The notes: generated by a model from the letters alone, not told the origin. Shown: positions 27,293-37,049, counted from the first letter of the stretch. The stretch: DNA of 55,774 nt from JAYUJH01 sp043765375 (GCA_043765375.1 JAYUJH010000001.1:1-55774), one strand, 5' to 3'. Numbers and translations are program-made.

Positions 27293-27661
27293 GTGGCTCG
27301 TATCGCAGGTGTAAATATTCCGTCAGGCAAAAGATTAGAGATTGCTTTGACTTATATTCATGGAATTGGTAAAGCAAAATCCAAGCAAATATGCACAAAA
27401 GCAGGGATTGATCCTAATTTAAGGGTGAATAAACTGCAAGATTCTGATGTTATTAAGTTGAGAGAGATTATTGACGCTGATTACATGGTTGAAGGTGAGC
27501 TTCGCCGTGAAGTTGGTATGAATATCAAACGTTTGATGGATTTGGGTTGCTATCGTGGGTTGAGGCATCGTCGCAGATTGCCTGTTCGTGGTCAGCGTAC
27601 TCATACAAACGCTAGGACTCGTAAAGGTAAAGCAGTAGCAATCGCAGGTAAGAAGAAATAA
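27293..27661 (+). CDS. rpsM: 30S ribosomal protein S13
   Basis: S13, 122 residues, in the head of the small subunit. ARIAGVNIPSGKRLEIALTY, GLRHRRRLPVRGQRTHTNAR and the basic tail are diagnostic. The start is GTG at 27293, preceded by AAGGA; an ATG two bases earlier is in another frame. In alphaproteobacteria secY-adk normally precede it; here the CobS-like gene does, and rpsM has its own promoter. Confidence 0.98.
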   Translation: MARIAGVNIPSGKRLEIALTYIHGIGKAKSKQICTKAGIDPNLRVNKLQDSDVIKLREIIDADYMVEGELRREVGMNIKRLMDLGCYRGLRHRRRLPVRGQRTHTNARTRKGKAVAIAGKKK

Positions 27662-27663
27662 TC

Positions 27664-28053
27664 ATGGCAAAAGAACAAGTTAAAATTAAAAAGAAAGATA
27701 GAAAAAATATTCCATTTGGCGTTGCGCACGTCAATGCTAGCTTCAATAATACGATAATATCTATGACAGATCCTGCTGGAAACGTGATAGCCTCATCATC
27801 GGCTGGAGCGCATGGATTTAAGGGTTCAAAGAAAGCAACTCCTTATGCTGCGCAAGTAACCGCTGAAGATGCTGGTCGTAAAGCGCAAGATCACGGTATG
27901 AAAACGATTGAGATATTAGTAAAAGGTCCTGGAAGTGGACGTGAATCCGCTTTGCGCGCATTTCAAACTATTGGTTTTACAGTCACTTCAATTCGTGATG
28001 TTACCCCTATCCCTCATAATGGTTGCCGTCCGCCTAAGCGTCGTCGTGTATAA
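27664..28053 (+). CDS. rpsK: 30S ribosomal protein S11
   Basis: S11, 129 residues. GVAHVNASFNNTIISMTDPA, GFKGSKKATPYAAQ and the C-terminal PIPHNGCRPPKRRRV are the family signature. It follows rpsM by 2 bp in the alpha operon. Confidence 0.98.
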   Translation: MAKEQVKIKKKDRKNIPFGVAHVNASFNNTIISMTDPAGNVIASSSAGAHGFKGSKKATPYAAQVTAEDAGRKAQDHGMKTIEILVKGPGSGRESALRAFQTIGFTVTSIRDVTPIPHNGCRPPKRRRV

Positions 28054-28085
28054 TTTTGATTGATAGATAATTTTAAGGATAAAAC

Positions 28086-29111
28086 ATGGCTAATGTAATT
28101 AATAAAAATTGGCAAGATTTAATCAAGCCAACAAAAATAGATGTTGATTCGGCAAAATCTCAACCGTTTCGCTCAGTAATGGTGGCAGAACCTTTAGAGC
28201 GTGGCTTTGGGATAACTCTAGGAGTTGCGCTTCGCCGTATATTGCTTTCATCAATTCAAGGGGCAGCAGTTTCGGCGATCAAAATTGACGGCGTATTGCA
28301 TGAATTCTCAGCGATAGCTGGTGTTAAAGAAGATGTAACTGATATTATATTGAATATTAAGGAGCTGAAAATAAAAGCTCACACGTCAGACAAAAAGAAA
28401 TTGACATTACACGCCAAAGGTCCTTGCGAAGTTACCGCTGCAAAAATCACAACTGATGGTGACATTGATATTGTTAATAAAGATTTGGTGATTTGCACTT
28501 TAGAAAAAGGTGCTGAATTGAATATGGAGTTATTTGTTCAAGTTGGTAAAGGATATATCCCTGCATCACAGAACAAAGATGAAGATCAGCCAATTGGAGT
28601 TATACCAATTGACTCAATTTTCTCACCAGTGTTGAATGTTGCTTATCGTGTTGAAAATGCTCGTGTTGGTAACAGAACTGATTATGATAAATTGATATTA
28701 GACGTTACAACTAATGGCTCAATCATGCCCGATGACTCGGTAGCCTTGGCTGCGAGAATATTGCAGGATCAGTTGCGTTTATTCGTTAATTTTGAAGATG
28801 TTCCAGTTGAGTCAGAGAGGGCAGAGAAAAGTGATTTGCCGTTTAGTTCATATTTATTGAAAAAAGTTGATGAATTGGAACTATCCGTTCGTTCTGCCAA
28901 CTGCCTTAAAAATGATAATATCGTCTATATTGGTGATTTAGTTCAGAAAACTGAAGGTGAGATGCTAAAAACTCCAAATTTTGGTAGAAAATCACTTAAT
29001 GAAATAAAAGATGTGTTGGTCAATATGGGCTTGAAGTTTGGAATGGACATTCCAGATTGGCCACCAGAAAATATTGAAGATTTGGCTAGAAGATTTGAAG
29101 AACCTTACTAA
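28086..29111 (+). CDS. rpoA: RNA polymerase alpha subunit
   Basis: A 341-residue alpha subunit. The assembly domain shows EPLERGFGITLGVALRRILL and the C-terminal domain shows ELSVRSANCLKNDNIVYIGD and LGRKSLNEIK-type FGRKSLNEIKDVL, which contacts UP elements and activators. AAGGAT precedes the ATG. Length is normal. Confidence 0.98.
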   Translation: MANVINKNWQDLIKPTKIDVDSAKSQPFRSVMVAEPLERGFGITLGVALRRILLSSIQGAAVSAIKIDGVLHEFSAIAGVKEDVTDIILNIKELKIKAHTSDKKKLTLHAKGPCEVTAAKITTDGDIDIVNKDLVICTLEKGAELNMELFVQVGKGYIPASQNKDEDQPIGVIPIDSIFSPVLNVAYRVENARVGNRTDYDKLILDVTTNGSIMPDDSVALAARILQDQLRLFVNFEDVPVESERAEKSDLPFSSYLLKKVDELELSVRSANCLKNDNIVYIGDLVQKTEGEMLKTPNFGRKSLNEIKDVLVNMGLKFGMDIPDWPPENIEDLARRFEEPY

Positions 29112-29126
29112 TATTGGAATAAAATT

Positions 29127-29540
29127 ATGAGACATAAAATTAAAGGCAGAAAGTTAAACAGAACATCATCGCATCGCAAAGCAATGTTTGCAAACATGGC
29201 TATTGCATTGATTAACCACGAGCAGATAACAACAACCTTGCCAAAGGCCAAAGAGTTGCGTCCATATACTGAGAAATTAGTAACGTTGGCGAAAAAAGGT
29301 GATTTACATTCTCGTCGTTTGTGTGTCGCAACAATTCGTGATAAATCAGCGACTGATAAATTATTTGCGATAATTGCTAATAGATATGAAAGTCGTAACG
29401 GCGGTTACACTCGCATAATGAAGGCTGGATTTAGATATGGAGATAATGCGTCGCTTGCAATAATTGAGTTTGTTGATCGTGACGAGTCAGCTAAGGGTAA
29501 AAATTATGGTTCAAGTGAGCCTTTAGATTTAGCAGCTTAA
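29127..29540 (+). CDS. rplQ: 50S ribosomal protein L17
   Basis: L17, 137 residues. MRHKIKGRKLNRTSSHRKAM is the family start and TTLPKAKELRPYTEKLVTLA follows. It ends the alpha operon as usual, 15 bp after rpoA. Confidence 0.98.
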   Translation: MRHKIKGRKLNRTSSHRKAMFANMAIALINHEQITTTLPKAKELRPYTEKLVTLAKKGDLHSRRLCVATIRDKSATDKLFAIIANRYESRNGGYTRIMKAGFRYGDNASLAIIEFVDRDESAKGKNYGSSEPLDLAA

Positions 29541-29559
29541 TAGAATAAAGGTTTTGCAA

Positions 29560-29991
29560 ATGAGTGAAGAAAACATAGTTCAGCCAAAGTTTGCTATGCG
29601 AGGGCATTACATTAAGGACGTTTCATTGGAAAACCCTAATGCACCGCAAAGTTTGTTGCCAACCGAAAAATCACCAACGGTTGGAATGAACATGGATTTA
29701 CAAGCAAAAAAATTGCAAGAAAATCTATATGAACTGGACATGACTTTTGTAGTGAAAACTGAAGCTGAGATTGTTTTGTTTGTGATAGAGTTGATATATT
29801 CTGGCATATACGAGTTGGTAGGTATTCCAGAAGAAATGATTGAACGTGTGCTGTTAGTTGATAGTGCGTTTTCATTGTTCCCGTTCGCAAGAAGAGTTGT
29901 TGCTGATTTAACTCGTGATGCTGGGTTTCAACCTTTGTTACTGGAACCAATAGATTTTTTAACGTTGTTTGAGAATAAGTCACAGCAGTAA
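29560..29991 (+). CDS. secB: Protein-export chaperone SecB
   Basis: A 143-residue cytoplasmic chaperone that keeps preproteins unfolded and passes them to SecA. IYELVGIPEEMIERVLLVDS and LFPFARRVVADLTRDAGFQP with LLLEPIDFLTLF match the SecB core and substrate groove. I chose the ATG at 29560 rather than the one two codons earlier, since AAAGG sits about 10 bases before it. It may be cotranscribed with rplQ. Confidence 0.9.
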   Translation: MSEENIVQPKFAMRGHYIKDVSLENPNAPQSLLPTEKSPTVGMNMDLQAKKLQENLYELDMTFVVKTEAEIVLFVIELIYSGIYELVGIPEEMIERVLLVDSAFSLFPFARRVVADLTRDAGFQPLLLEPIDFLTLFENKSQQ

Positions 29992-30159
29992 AAAAATGAA
30001 TGAAATAGGCTTGCTAGTTTCGGGTTCTGTTGAATTTTCATAAAAATCTGTTATAATATTGGTAATAATTATATAATAATAGGTTACAATTACAAAGGTT
30101 ATTTTTTGAATGCATCATGGGATTTAATTTATAATTTTTTATGCTCGCGTGGTTGCGTT

Positions 30160-30437
30160 TACGTGAAAGATGAGAAAAAAGTTAAGAATTTTGTTGAAGC
30201 GGAGTTATATATAACACGCTCTGAGGTTTAGTGGCGATTGCTTCCAGAAAAATGTGGAAATTGCCCCGCAGGAGGGCGACGAAGTCAAACACAGTGTATA
30301 GTCGTTTTGCAGAGTGGTCACCAAAGAAAAAACGCTTAAGTCCGTAAAAATGTAACTTTTTTGTCTATCAGGCACGACATAAAATAGAGTGCTTCTTCGG
30401 ATACATCAAACATTACCGCAGAATTTGCACGAGATTT
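30160..30437 (+). pseudogene. IS5-family transposase remnant
   Basis: Broken frames recall IS5/IS427-type transposases: VEAELYITRSEV then WRLLPEKCGN, followed after a mini-repeat (30264-30292) by NTVYSRFAEWS, and further on IKIECFFGYIKHYRRICTRF, the usual C-terminal block. Several stops (for example after RSEV) and a large internal deletion make it non-functional. The C-terminal block resembles that at 55110-55250. The sequence before it (29992-30160) holds nothing recognisable. Confidence 0.65.
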
Positions 30438-30577
30438 GGATCCGCCGCCCTGCGGGTAACAAATTAGCTAGCATATTCATGAGTTTAATAGAATTCGTAA
30501 GTGTTATAATATGGCTTAGATAAAACTCAACAAAACCTATAATATTTTTTGTGGAAATTATTTGCAACAAAGCACCT

Positions 30578-30623
30578 TACCAACCCCACCCCCGCGGAGG
30601 AGTTAAAGTTTTGGTAGGGGAGT
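30578..30623 (-). repeat. Diverged copy of the CCCCCCAC repeat family
   Basis: Read on the minus strand it has CACTCCCCTACCAAAACTTT then AACTCC and CGGGGGTGG, matching the parts of the better copies at 31909-31992, 32046-32098 and 32119-32202. Confidence 0.5.
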
Positions 30624-30635
30624 GTGATATATAAA

Positions 30636-30830
30636 AAGGGTTGGCAAACATTAAAGTTTGCGCAACCCCGCACCAGATGAACCGTGGATATATGCAGTCT
30701 CTCACAGGCCTTTACGTTAAGGTGGGCACCATATGTCACAGACCAAGATCTGCATCAGGGACAGTTCCCTAGAGAGTAGATTATCGCCCTTGGGACATGA
30801 TTATCTCACCAATTATCCAGAAACATCAAC
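30636..30830 (-). ncRNA. Structured small RNA with terminator, perhaps 6S-like
   Basis: No coding frame fits this stretch. On the minus strand it ends in a strong Rho-independent terminator: GGGTTGCGCAAAC pairs with GTTTGCCAACCC, then TTTTTATA (30636-30674). Upstream the RNA folds into a long hairpin: ATGCAG-A-TCT with AGACTGCAT, GGTC with GGCC, an apical GGT GCCC ACC, and outside an unpaired bubble (TGTCCCTG opposite ATATCCACG) closed by GAAC/GTTC. A long hairpin with a central bubble is the shape of 6S RNA, the RNA polymerase-binding RNA. The 5' end is uncertain. Identification as 6S is tentative; its being an RNA gene is better supported. Confidence 0.5.
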
Positions 30831-30938
30831 ATACACTAATAATCACCAAATTACAATATATGTTATTTTTAATATTTCACTTGAATATTTTTAATTTATG
30901 TTTATATAACCTTAATTGTTTTGTGGAATAAATAAAGA

Positions 30939-31886
30939 ATGAGATATTTAATAACAGGTGGAGCGGGTTTTATTGGCTCGCATTTATGCGATTTGCTGTT
31001 GCAATTGGGCGCAGAAATAATCGTGCTGGATAATTTTTCAACGGGCAAAATGGAGAACTTAGATGCCCGCATTGAGGTTGTCGTAGGCGATTGCGCTAAT
31101 ATGGAAATTGTCGCACCATTGGTTGAGCAAGTTGATGGCGTGTTTCATTTGGCGGCGATTGCGTCCGTTGCCATGAGCCTTAATCATTGGCAGCAAACTA
31201 CCAATTCAAACTTGCTTGCAACCGTCACTGTGCTTGATGCTATCACAAAATTGGCGCGCAAAGTGCCGTTTGTTTGTGCTTCATCAGCGGCGATTTATGG
31301 TGATTGCCAAGAATTACCAATTACGGAGGCGGTATTGCCCAACCCAAAAACCGCTTATGGGGTTGATAAATACGCATCAGAATTGCACGCTAAAGTTGGC
31401 AGTGAATTGCATGATATTCCAACTAGTTGTATGCGATTTTTCAATGTTTATGGTGAAAGGCAAGACCCAAACTCACCATATTCTGGGGTTGTTTCCATTT
31501 TTATTAATAATTTTTTGCAAAATAATCCTGTGACAATATTTGGTGATGGCGAGCAAACTAGAGATTTTATTTATGTTGGCGATGTGGTCAAGTTTTTGAA
31601 TGCTGCGATGCAAAATCACCACAGAACTGGGCATCATGATAATAAAGAGGTTGAACATTTGAGGTTTAACGTATGCACGGGCAAGCAAACATCACTCAAT
31701 CAACTGGCTGATACGATAAAACAAGTTACCAACTCGTTAAGCATAGTGCATTATACTGATGCAAAAAATGGTGATATCAAACATTCGCTTGGGTCTAATA
31801 GATTGATTGAACAAACACTAGGTTACTCTGCAAAAACTGATATTACAACAGGGCTTGCGGCAACAATTAGCCATGTGAGATTATAG
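30939..31886 (+). CDS. NAD-dependent sugar-nucleotide epimerase/dehydratase
   Basis: A 315-residue extended short-chain dehydrogenase. The NAD site is LITGGAGFIGSHLCDLLLQL, the catalytic residues are in ASSAAIYGD and YGVDKYASE (YxxxK), and MRFFNVYGERQDP and GDGEQTRDFIYVGDVV are typical of UDP-glucose/UDP-GlcNAc 4-epimerases (GalE/WbpP group). It probably makes precursors of surface polysaccharide. It stands alone; the sugar-nucleotide dehydrogenase at 44537 may act in the same network. Substrate cannot be told. Confidence 0.88.
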   Translation: MRYLITGGAGFIGSHLCDLLLQLGAEIIVLDNFSTGKMENLDARIEVVVGDCANMEIVAPLVEQVDGVFHLAAIASVAMSLNHWQQTTNSNLLATVTVLDAITKLARKVPFVCASSAAIYGDCQELPITEAVLPNPKTAYGVDKYASELHAKVGSELHDIPTSCMRFFNVYGERQDPNSPYSGVVSIFINNFLQNNPVTIFGDGEQTRDFIYVGDVVKFLNAAMQNHHRTGHHDNKEVEHLRFNVCTGKQTSLNQLADTIKQVTNSLSIVHYTDAKNGDIKHSLGSNRLIEQTLGYSAKTDITTGLAATISHVRL

Positions 31887-31908
31887 GTAGTTTTTATTTG
31901 AAAATGTT

Positions 31909-32202
31909 ATACCCCCCACGGTTCAACTGCGGGCTTTGCCTTTGTTTCACCCGCTCCCCCGCAAGGGTGGAGCATAAAAGTTGTAACCCTACAGTTAAAT
32001 ATTCCTGCGATACAATCAATCAACGCATGACATTCCACCTCTTAATCCACCCTTGCAGGGGAGTCAAAACACGTAAGTGTTTTGGTGTGGGGGGGTAAAA
32101 ATAATATTTCAACAGTTTATACCCCCCACGGTTCAACGGCGAGCCTTGCTCTTGTTTCACCTGCTCCCCCGCAAGGGTGGAGCATGAAAGTTGTCACCCT
32201 AC
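31909..32202. repeat. Three copies of an approximately 85 bp repeat, middle one inverted
   Basis: Copies at 31909-31992 (+), 32046-32098 (-) and 32119-32202 (+). The plus copies start ATACCCCCCACGGTTCAAC, contain TTTCACC and GCTCCCCCGCAAGGGTGGAG and end near GTTGTAACCCTAC or GTTGTCACCCTAC. The middle copy is inverted and shares TACCCCCCAC and CTCCCCTGCAAGGGTGGA but has a different inner hairpin (AAAACAC..GTGTTTT). They fill the space between the epimerase and mrdA 3' ends. Confidence 0.75.
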
Positions 32203-32222
32203 ACAAAAAAATATAACAAACA

Positions 32223-34061
32223 TTATGACTTCTCCATCACCTGTTGCACCTTCAACATCATATCCCGAGCGATTGGAGCAGCAACGGCAGAACCCCCTCC
32301 CCCATGCTCAATCACCACACTTGCGGCAAATCGTGGTTGCGAAACTGGTGCAAATGCCACAAATAGTGCATGATGGCGAGCTTCCCACGGCAGATTTGCT
32401 TGATTCTGCCCCCGCACTGTGATGCGCCGCACCTGCGCTGTTCCAGTTTTACCCGCCATTTCATAGCCCGCCTCCTTGATTTGCGCTGCCCTCGCCGTGC
32501 CATTCCACGAGCTTGTCACATCAGCCATACCAATTCTTGCCAATTCCACCCATTTTGAGGCAACAATACTTTGCTCAAATTGCGGATTATCATCACTACG
32601 CACCAACCGAGGTATAACTTTCATTCCCGTGGCAAGCCTCGCTGCCATAACCGCCAATTGAAACGGCGTTGCTAGCACATAACCCTGCCCGATGCTCACA
32701 TTAACCGTATCTCCCACTTGCCATGGTTGATTATATGCTTTGCGCTTCCATTGCTCTGTTGGCACTAAACCATTTTTTTCACCAACCAACCCTAGTTCAT
32801 AATTTTCACCTAAGCCAAACTCATGGCACATGTTAGCGATTTTCTCAATTCCAACCTTGCGCCCTACATTATAAAAAAAAGTATCGCATGATTCCGCAAT
32901 TGCCGAACGAAAGTTCATACCGCCATGACCTTGTGGTTTCCAACAATTAAAGCGATGATTACCGAGATAATAATGACCAGGGCAGTAAAAACGAGTGTCT
33001 GGAGTGATTATTCCCGCTTGCAATGCTGCCAAACCCACTAACATTTTGAAGGTTGAACCGGGTGGATACTGCCCTGTGATTGCCTTGTTCATGAGTGGAG
33101 TTTTTTTATCCTCCATTAACTCCTTCCAATAAACATTAGTGATTCCCGCACTAAAACGGTTAGGATCAAACGCTGGGGTGGTACAAAGAGTTAGCACATC
33201 GCCATTTTGCACATCAATCACCACGATTGAACCGCTTTGTTCACCTAATAATTCCGCTGCATATTGCTGCAATTCTGCCGAGATTGTTGTGATAACATTT
33301 TCTCCCAACACAGCATCACGCTTTTCTACCTCCTTGAGATACTGCCCCCGAGCATTCACCTCCATATAGCGCAAACCAGCTTCTCCCCGAAGTTGTGCCT
33401 CTAACTTTTTTTCCAACCCACTTTTGCCAATTTTCACCTCTGGCATTTTTAGCAAACGGTTGCCCTCAGCTTCCTGCGGTGATGGAATACCGACATAGCC
33501 AAGCAAATGCGACGCATAAGATTTGAGTGGATAATAGCGCAACATACCATTCGCCACCCGCACTCCTTGCAAGTTTGGCGCATTAAACTCAATGCGTGTA
33601 ACTTCCTCCCATGAGAGATTTTCCTTTAATAGCACATTTTGCACATGTGGATTGCGCTTTAATTGACGGTTGAGCAACTCAGCAAAATCTGTATTTTCGT
33701 CGTCCATTAATGGCAGCAATTTAGCAAATAATTTTTGTTTATGTTTCAATGCAGATTTTTCTACAATTAATTGAAAGTTTTGCTTATTTTCGGCAAGGGG
33801 CGTTCCAAACCTATCCATAATCAAGCCACGCTCTGGCACGATTAATTGCAAGTTAATACGATTTTCTTCCGCCATGGTAGAATATTTATCCGAACTAGCC
33901 ATTTGCAAATGCAGCAACCGAGCTGTCAGCAAGCTGGATACTCCAAGCTGAACCCCACCCAAAATAAACGCCCTGCGATGCAATAAACGTTTTTGCAACA
34001 AAAAATTACGTTGCTTTGCTGGCTTAAAGCGTGAGATGTTGAAAGGTTTAACGGGGCGCAT
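32223..34061 (-). CDS. mrdA: Penicillin-binding protein 2 (peptidoglycan transpeptidase)
   Basis: A 612-residue class B PBP for cell elongation, anchored by one N-terminal segment (FILGGVQLGVSSLLTARLL). The pedestal part contains ERGLIMDRFGTPLAEN; the transpeptidase has the SxxK motif in YPPGSTFKM, SCD as the SxN equivalent, and KTGTAQ as the KTG box. HGGGGSAVAAPIARDMM is the usual end. The N-terminus is basic, in keeping with a cytoplasmic tail. rodA, its usual neighbour, is not adjacent. Confidence 0.95.
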   Translation of the reverse strand: MRPVKPFNISRFKPAKQRNFLLQKRLLHRRAFILGGVQLGVSSLLTARLLHLQMASSDKYSTMAEENRINLQLIVPERGLIMDRFGTPLAENKQNFQLIVEKSALKHKQKLFAKLLPLMDDENTDFAELLNRQLKRNPHVQNVLLKENLSWEEVTRIEFNAPNLQGVRVANGMLRYYPLKSYASHLLGYVGIPSPQEAEGNRLLKMPEVKIGKSGLEKKLEAQLRGEAGLRYMEVNARGQYLKEVEKRDAVLGENVITTISAELQQYAAELLGEQSGSIVVIDVQNGDVLTLCTTPAFDPNRFSAGITNVYWKELMEDKKTPLMNKAITGQYPPGSTFKMLVGLAALQAGIITPDTRFYCPGHYYLGNHRFNCWKPQGHGGMNFRSAIAESCDTFFYNVGRKVGIEKIANMCHEFGLGENYELGLVGEKNGLVPTEQWKRKAYNQPWQVGDTVNVSIGQGYVLATPFQLAVMAARLATGMKVIPRLVRSDDNPQFEQSIVASKWVELARIGMADVTSSWNGTARAAQIKEAGYEMAGKTGTAQVRRITVRGQNQANLPWEARHHALFVAFAPVSQPRFAASVVIEHGGGGSAVAAPIARDMMLKVQQVMEKS

Positions 34062-34189
34062 ATGGTTTTGAGAAATTGCCTTGAGATGTTTTGTGTAATA
34101 ACTTATTCAATAACTTGATACTATTTTAACGATTTTCGCATTAAACTAAAATAATAGTTATCATCATTTTTGCAAAAACAAAACACATT

Positions 34190-35623
34190 ATGCTAAATAA
34201 TATCAAATTATTCATCATCATCAGCCTCGTGCTGATATTAGGATTGTCATTTAGCATTGGGCTTTTTGCTCGTGAAACCATGCAGCGTGAGTTGATTCAA
34301 GTTGAACAAGAAAAAACTAAAATATTGGTTAGTAATTATCAATCCACCATATGGGAGAGGCATCATAATGTGTTGATGAGGCTTGCACGATTAGAGCCAA
34401 ATAAATGGCAAAATTATCGTGAGTTTCACGCTTTCAAAAAAGATACTATTGAATATTTTATAGCTAATAAAACCAACGACATAAGTTTGCATTTGAGCAA
34501 CGGCGTGGCGATTTTGAGCAGCACTAATAATGATTTAACTGAGTTGAACATTCCCACAACAAATGCTAATTTTGCGCAGGTAATTAACGGCAAACCATCT
34601 TATCAAATTAATGATGATAAAAACATAGATTCATTATTGCCAATTTTAACAAGCAATCAAGCAACTGCACTGCCGAATATTATCAATAATATTGAAGCGG
34701 TGATTGCGATTAAAACTGATATTTCCAGAAGTCTGGGCATCATAACTGAGTTAGAGTTCACCATTATTGGGGGAATAATTGTAACATTTTTGTTGCTATT
34801 ACTATTTATGATGTTTTTTTCCAAGCGGGCGGAAATTATAATATCCAAACAGCATGAAATAAATCTAGAGCTAACTGCGGCAGCCTCGGCAGCGGAGGCA
34901 GAAAATCGTGATAAATCTATGTTTTTAGCCAATATTTCCCATGAACTTCGCACTCCTCTTAACGCAATTATCGGATTTTCGGATATTTTATCCAATGATT
35001 TGGAAGGCAGGTTGGAGCTGAAACATAAGGAATATTTGGTTGATATTAACAGTTCAGGCAAGCATTTGCTGAGCTTGATTAACGATATTTTAGAATATTC
35101 CAAAGCGGAAGCTGGCAAGCTGGAAGTTGATTTAGGCGAAATTGATGCAATCAAGATGGTCAAAAATACAATTCGCCTAATGATTCCCCGAGCAGATGAA
35201 GCGCAGGTAACAATGCAGGAAGAATTGCCTAAACAATCATTTGTGCTACATACTGATGCGAAAAAAATTAAACAGATATTATTGAACTTGCTATCCAATT
35301 CAGTCAAGTTCACTCCGCCAAATGGTAAAGTGAAGGTGACGGCGTGGCATGATGTCGCCCGTAATCGTGCTATGTTTGTGGTGACTGATACTGGTATCGG
35401 GATTGCACCAAAAGATATTTCCAAAGTTATGTCACCATTTGGGCAGGTGGATTCTGAACTTTCCCGCCGTTATGAAGGAACAGGTTTAGGGCTGCCACTT
35501 TCAAAAAGATTGGTAGAATTATTGGGTGGAACATTCACCATTGAAAGTGAAGTTGGAGTTGGCACAACCATCACCCTAGATTTACCAATGAGGTTGGAGC
35601 GTCACAGCATGGGGGTTGTTTAA
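34190..35623 (+). CDS. Membrane sensor histidine kinase
   Basis: A 477-residue kinase with two membrane segments (near residues 5-26 and 190-214) enclosing a periplasmic sensor region of about 160 residues with no recognised fold. The dimerisation/phosphoacceptor domain has ANISHELRTPLNAIIGFSDI, and the ATPase has the N box KQILLNLLSNSVKFTP, G1 VTDTGIGI, F box and G2 EGTGLGL. The layout is like PleC/DivJ-type alphaproteobacterial kinases. No response regulator is adjacent, so it is an orphan kinase; its signal is unknown. Confidence 0.92.
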   Translation: MLNNIKLFIIISLVLILGLSFSIGLFARETMQRELIQVEQEKTKILVSNYQSTIWERHHNVLMRLARLEPNKWQNYREFHAFKKDTIEYFIANKTNDISLHLSNGVAILSSTNNDLTELNIPTTNANFAQVINGKPSYQINDDKNIDSLLPILTSNQATALPNIINNIEAVIAIKTDISRSLGIITELEFTIIGGIIVTFLLLLLFMMFFSKRAEIIISKQHEINLELTAAASAAEAENRDKSMFLANISHELRTPLNAIIGFSDILSNDLEGRLELKHKEYLVDINSSGKHLLSLINDILEYSKAEAGKLEVDLGEIDAIKMVKNTIRLMIPRADEAQVTMQEELPKQSFVLHTDAKKIKQILLNLLSNSVKFTPPNGKVKVTAWHDVARNRAMFVVTDTGIGIAPKDISKVMSPFGQVDSELSRRYEGTGLGLPLSKRLVELLGGTFTIESEVGVGTTITLDLPMRLERHSMGVV

Positions 35624-35861
35624 GATGATAAAAATATTTTTACCGTGATTATTTTTACTAATATTCAAAAATTGTGATTATTTTTGCTGTGATTAAAGGC
35701 TGGGATTAAATATTTAACATACAAACTTGACTTGCTATGATTGAAAAATCAGTCACTAAAAAGTTTTTTTCTATAGCTGCTAGATTAAATCACAAAATAT
35801 ATTTTCACAATACGCTTACAAGATAACGGCTCCAAGCACTAAGGAATTAAACACTAAGGAA
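35624..35861. other. Intergenic region with short tandem repeat
   Basis: No gene is visible. CACTAAGGAATTAAA occurs twice in tandem plus a partial third copy (about 35838-35873), running into the metK 3' end, and GTGATTATTTTT occurs twice at 35645-35690. Confidence 0.5.
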
Positions 35862-37049
35862 TTAAACACCAAAATGTGATTGTAACTGCTTAACCAAATC
35901 TAGTTTCTCCCATGAAAAAGCCCCGTTTTCCTGCGGTTTTCTACCAAAATGTCCATATGATGCGGTTGGTAAATAAATCGGACGGTTCAATTGCAAATGG
36001 TTGCGAATCCCCCTAGGTGACAAATCCACCATCTCTGGCAATAATTTCTCTAGCTCCGCATCTTCAACTTTGCCTGCTCGGTGCGTGTTCACATAAAAAG
36101 AAATTGGGTGGGAAACACCAATCGCATATGAAATCTGAATAGTGCAGCGCTCTGCCAAACCTGCTGCCACCACGTTTTTAGCAAGGTAACGGGCGATGTA
36201 AGCGGCAGAACGGTCAACCTTAGTTGGATCTTTGCCTGAAAATGCACCCCCACCATGAGGTGACGCTCCGCCATAAGTATCCACAATAATTTTTCGCCCC
36301 GTTAAACCCGTATCTCCATCAGGCCCGCCGATGATGAACTGCCCTGTTGGGTTGATGTATATATCTTTTTCATCGCATAACCAGCTTTTAGGGAAAGTTT
36401 GCGCTAATTCACTCATCACAATTTCGCTCACTCGTTTATGTGAAGCATCAGCATGATGTTGCGTTGAAACAACTATTGAAGCAGCTCGCACTGGTACGCC
36501 ATCAACATATTGCAATGTCACTTGGCTTTTTGCATCTGGTCCTAATTCAGGATAAATCCCCGCATGTCGCCCCTGTGATAAGCGCATCAAAATGCTATTT
36601 GCATAACATATTGGTGCGGGCATTAATTCGGGCGTTTCATTGCAAGCGAAACCAAACATAATTCCTTGGTCACCTGCGCCTTCATCTTTATTTTCACTCG
36701 CATCAACTCCCATCGCAATATCAGATGATTGCTCATGAAGCAGGTTAATTATCTGCAAATTATTCCATGAAAACCCTGCCTGATTATAACCAATATCATG
36801 CACAATTTTTTGCGCAACTTCATTAATATCGTTACGGCTCAAATCAACATCACGATATTCACCCGCAATCGTCAAATGGTTAGTCGTTGCTAGCACCTCA
36901 ATTGCCCCACGAGCATTTGGATTTTGCGTCAATATTGCGTCTAAAATACCATCTGAAATCTGGTCACAAAGTTTGTCTGGGTGTCCTTCTGATACGGATT
37001 CACTAGTGAACACATAATCTTTGCGGTAGCTGAACGGGTCAATCATCAT
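35862..37049 (-). CDS. metK: S-adenosylmethionine synthetase
   Basis: A 395-residue MAT enzyme making SAM from ATP and methionine. FTSESVSEGHPDKLCDQISD, GAGDQGIMFGFACNETPEL (ATP site) and GGGAFSGKDPTKVDRSAAY (P-loop-like) are the family signatures. Length is normal. I looked upstream (37050-37130) for a SAM-responsive riboswitch and found no convincing match. Confidence 0.97.
   Translation of the reverse strand: MMIDPFSYRKDYVFTSESVSEGHPDKLCDQISDGILDAILTQNPNARGAIEVLATTNHLTIAGEYRDVDLSRNDINEVAQKIVHDIGYNQAGFSWNNLQIINLLHEQSSDIAMGVDASENKDEGAGDQGIMFGFACNETPELMPAPICYANSILMRLSQGRHAGIYPELGPDAKSQVTLQYVDGVPVRAASIVVSTQHHADASHKRVSEIVMSELAQTFPKSWLCDEKDIYINPTGQFIIGGPDGDTGLTGRKIIVDTYGGASPHGGGAFSGKDPTKVDRSAAYIARYLAKNVVAAGLAERCTIQISYAIGVSHPISFYVNTHRAGKVEDAELEKLLPEMVDLSPRGIRNHLQLNRPIYLPTASYGHFGRKPQENGAFSWEKLDLVKQLQSHFGV

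Noticed and set aside
30636..30830. tmRNA or SRP RNA as identity of the small RNA
   Set aside because: tmRNA is clearly at 42595-42950, and the conserved GGAA-loop region of SRP RNA is absent here.
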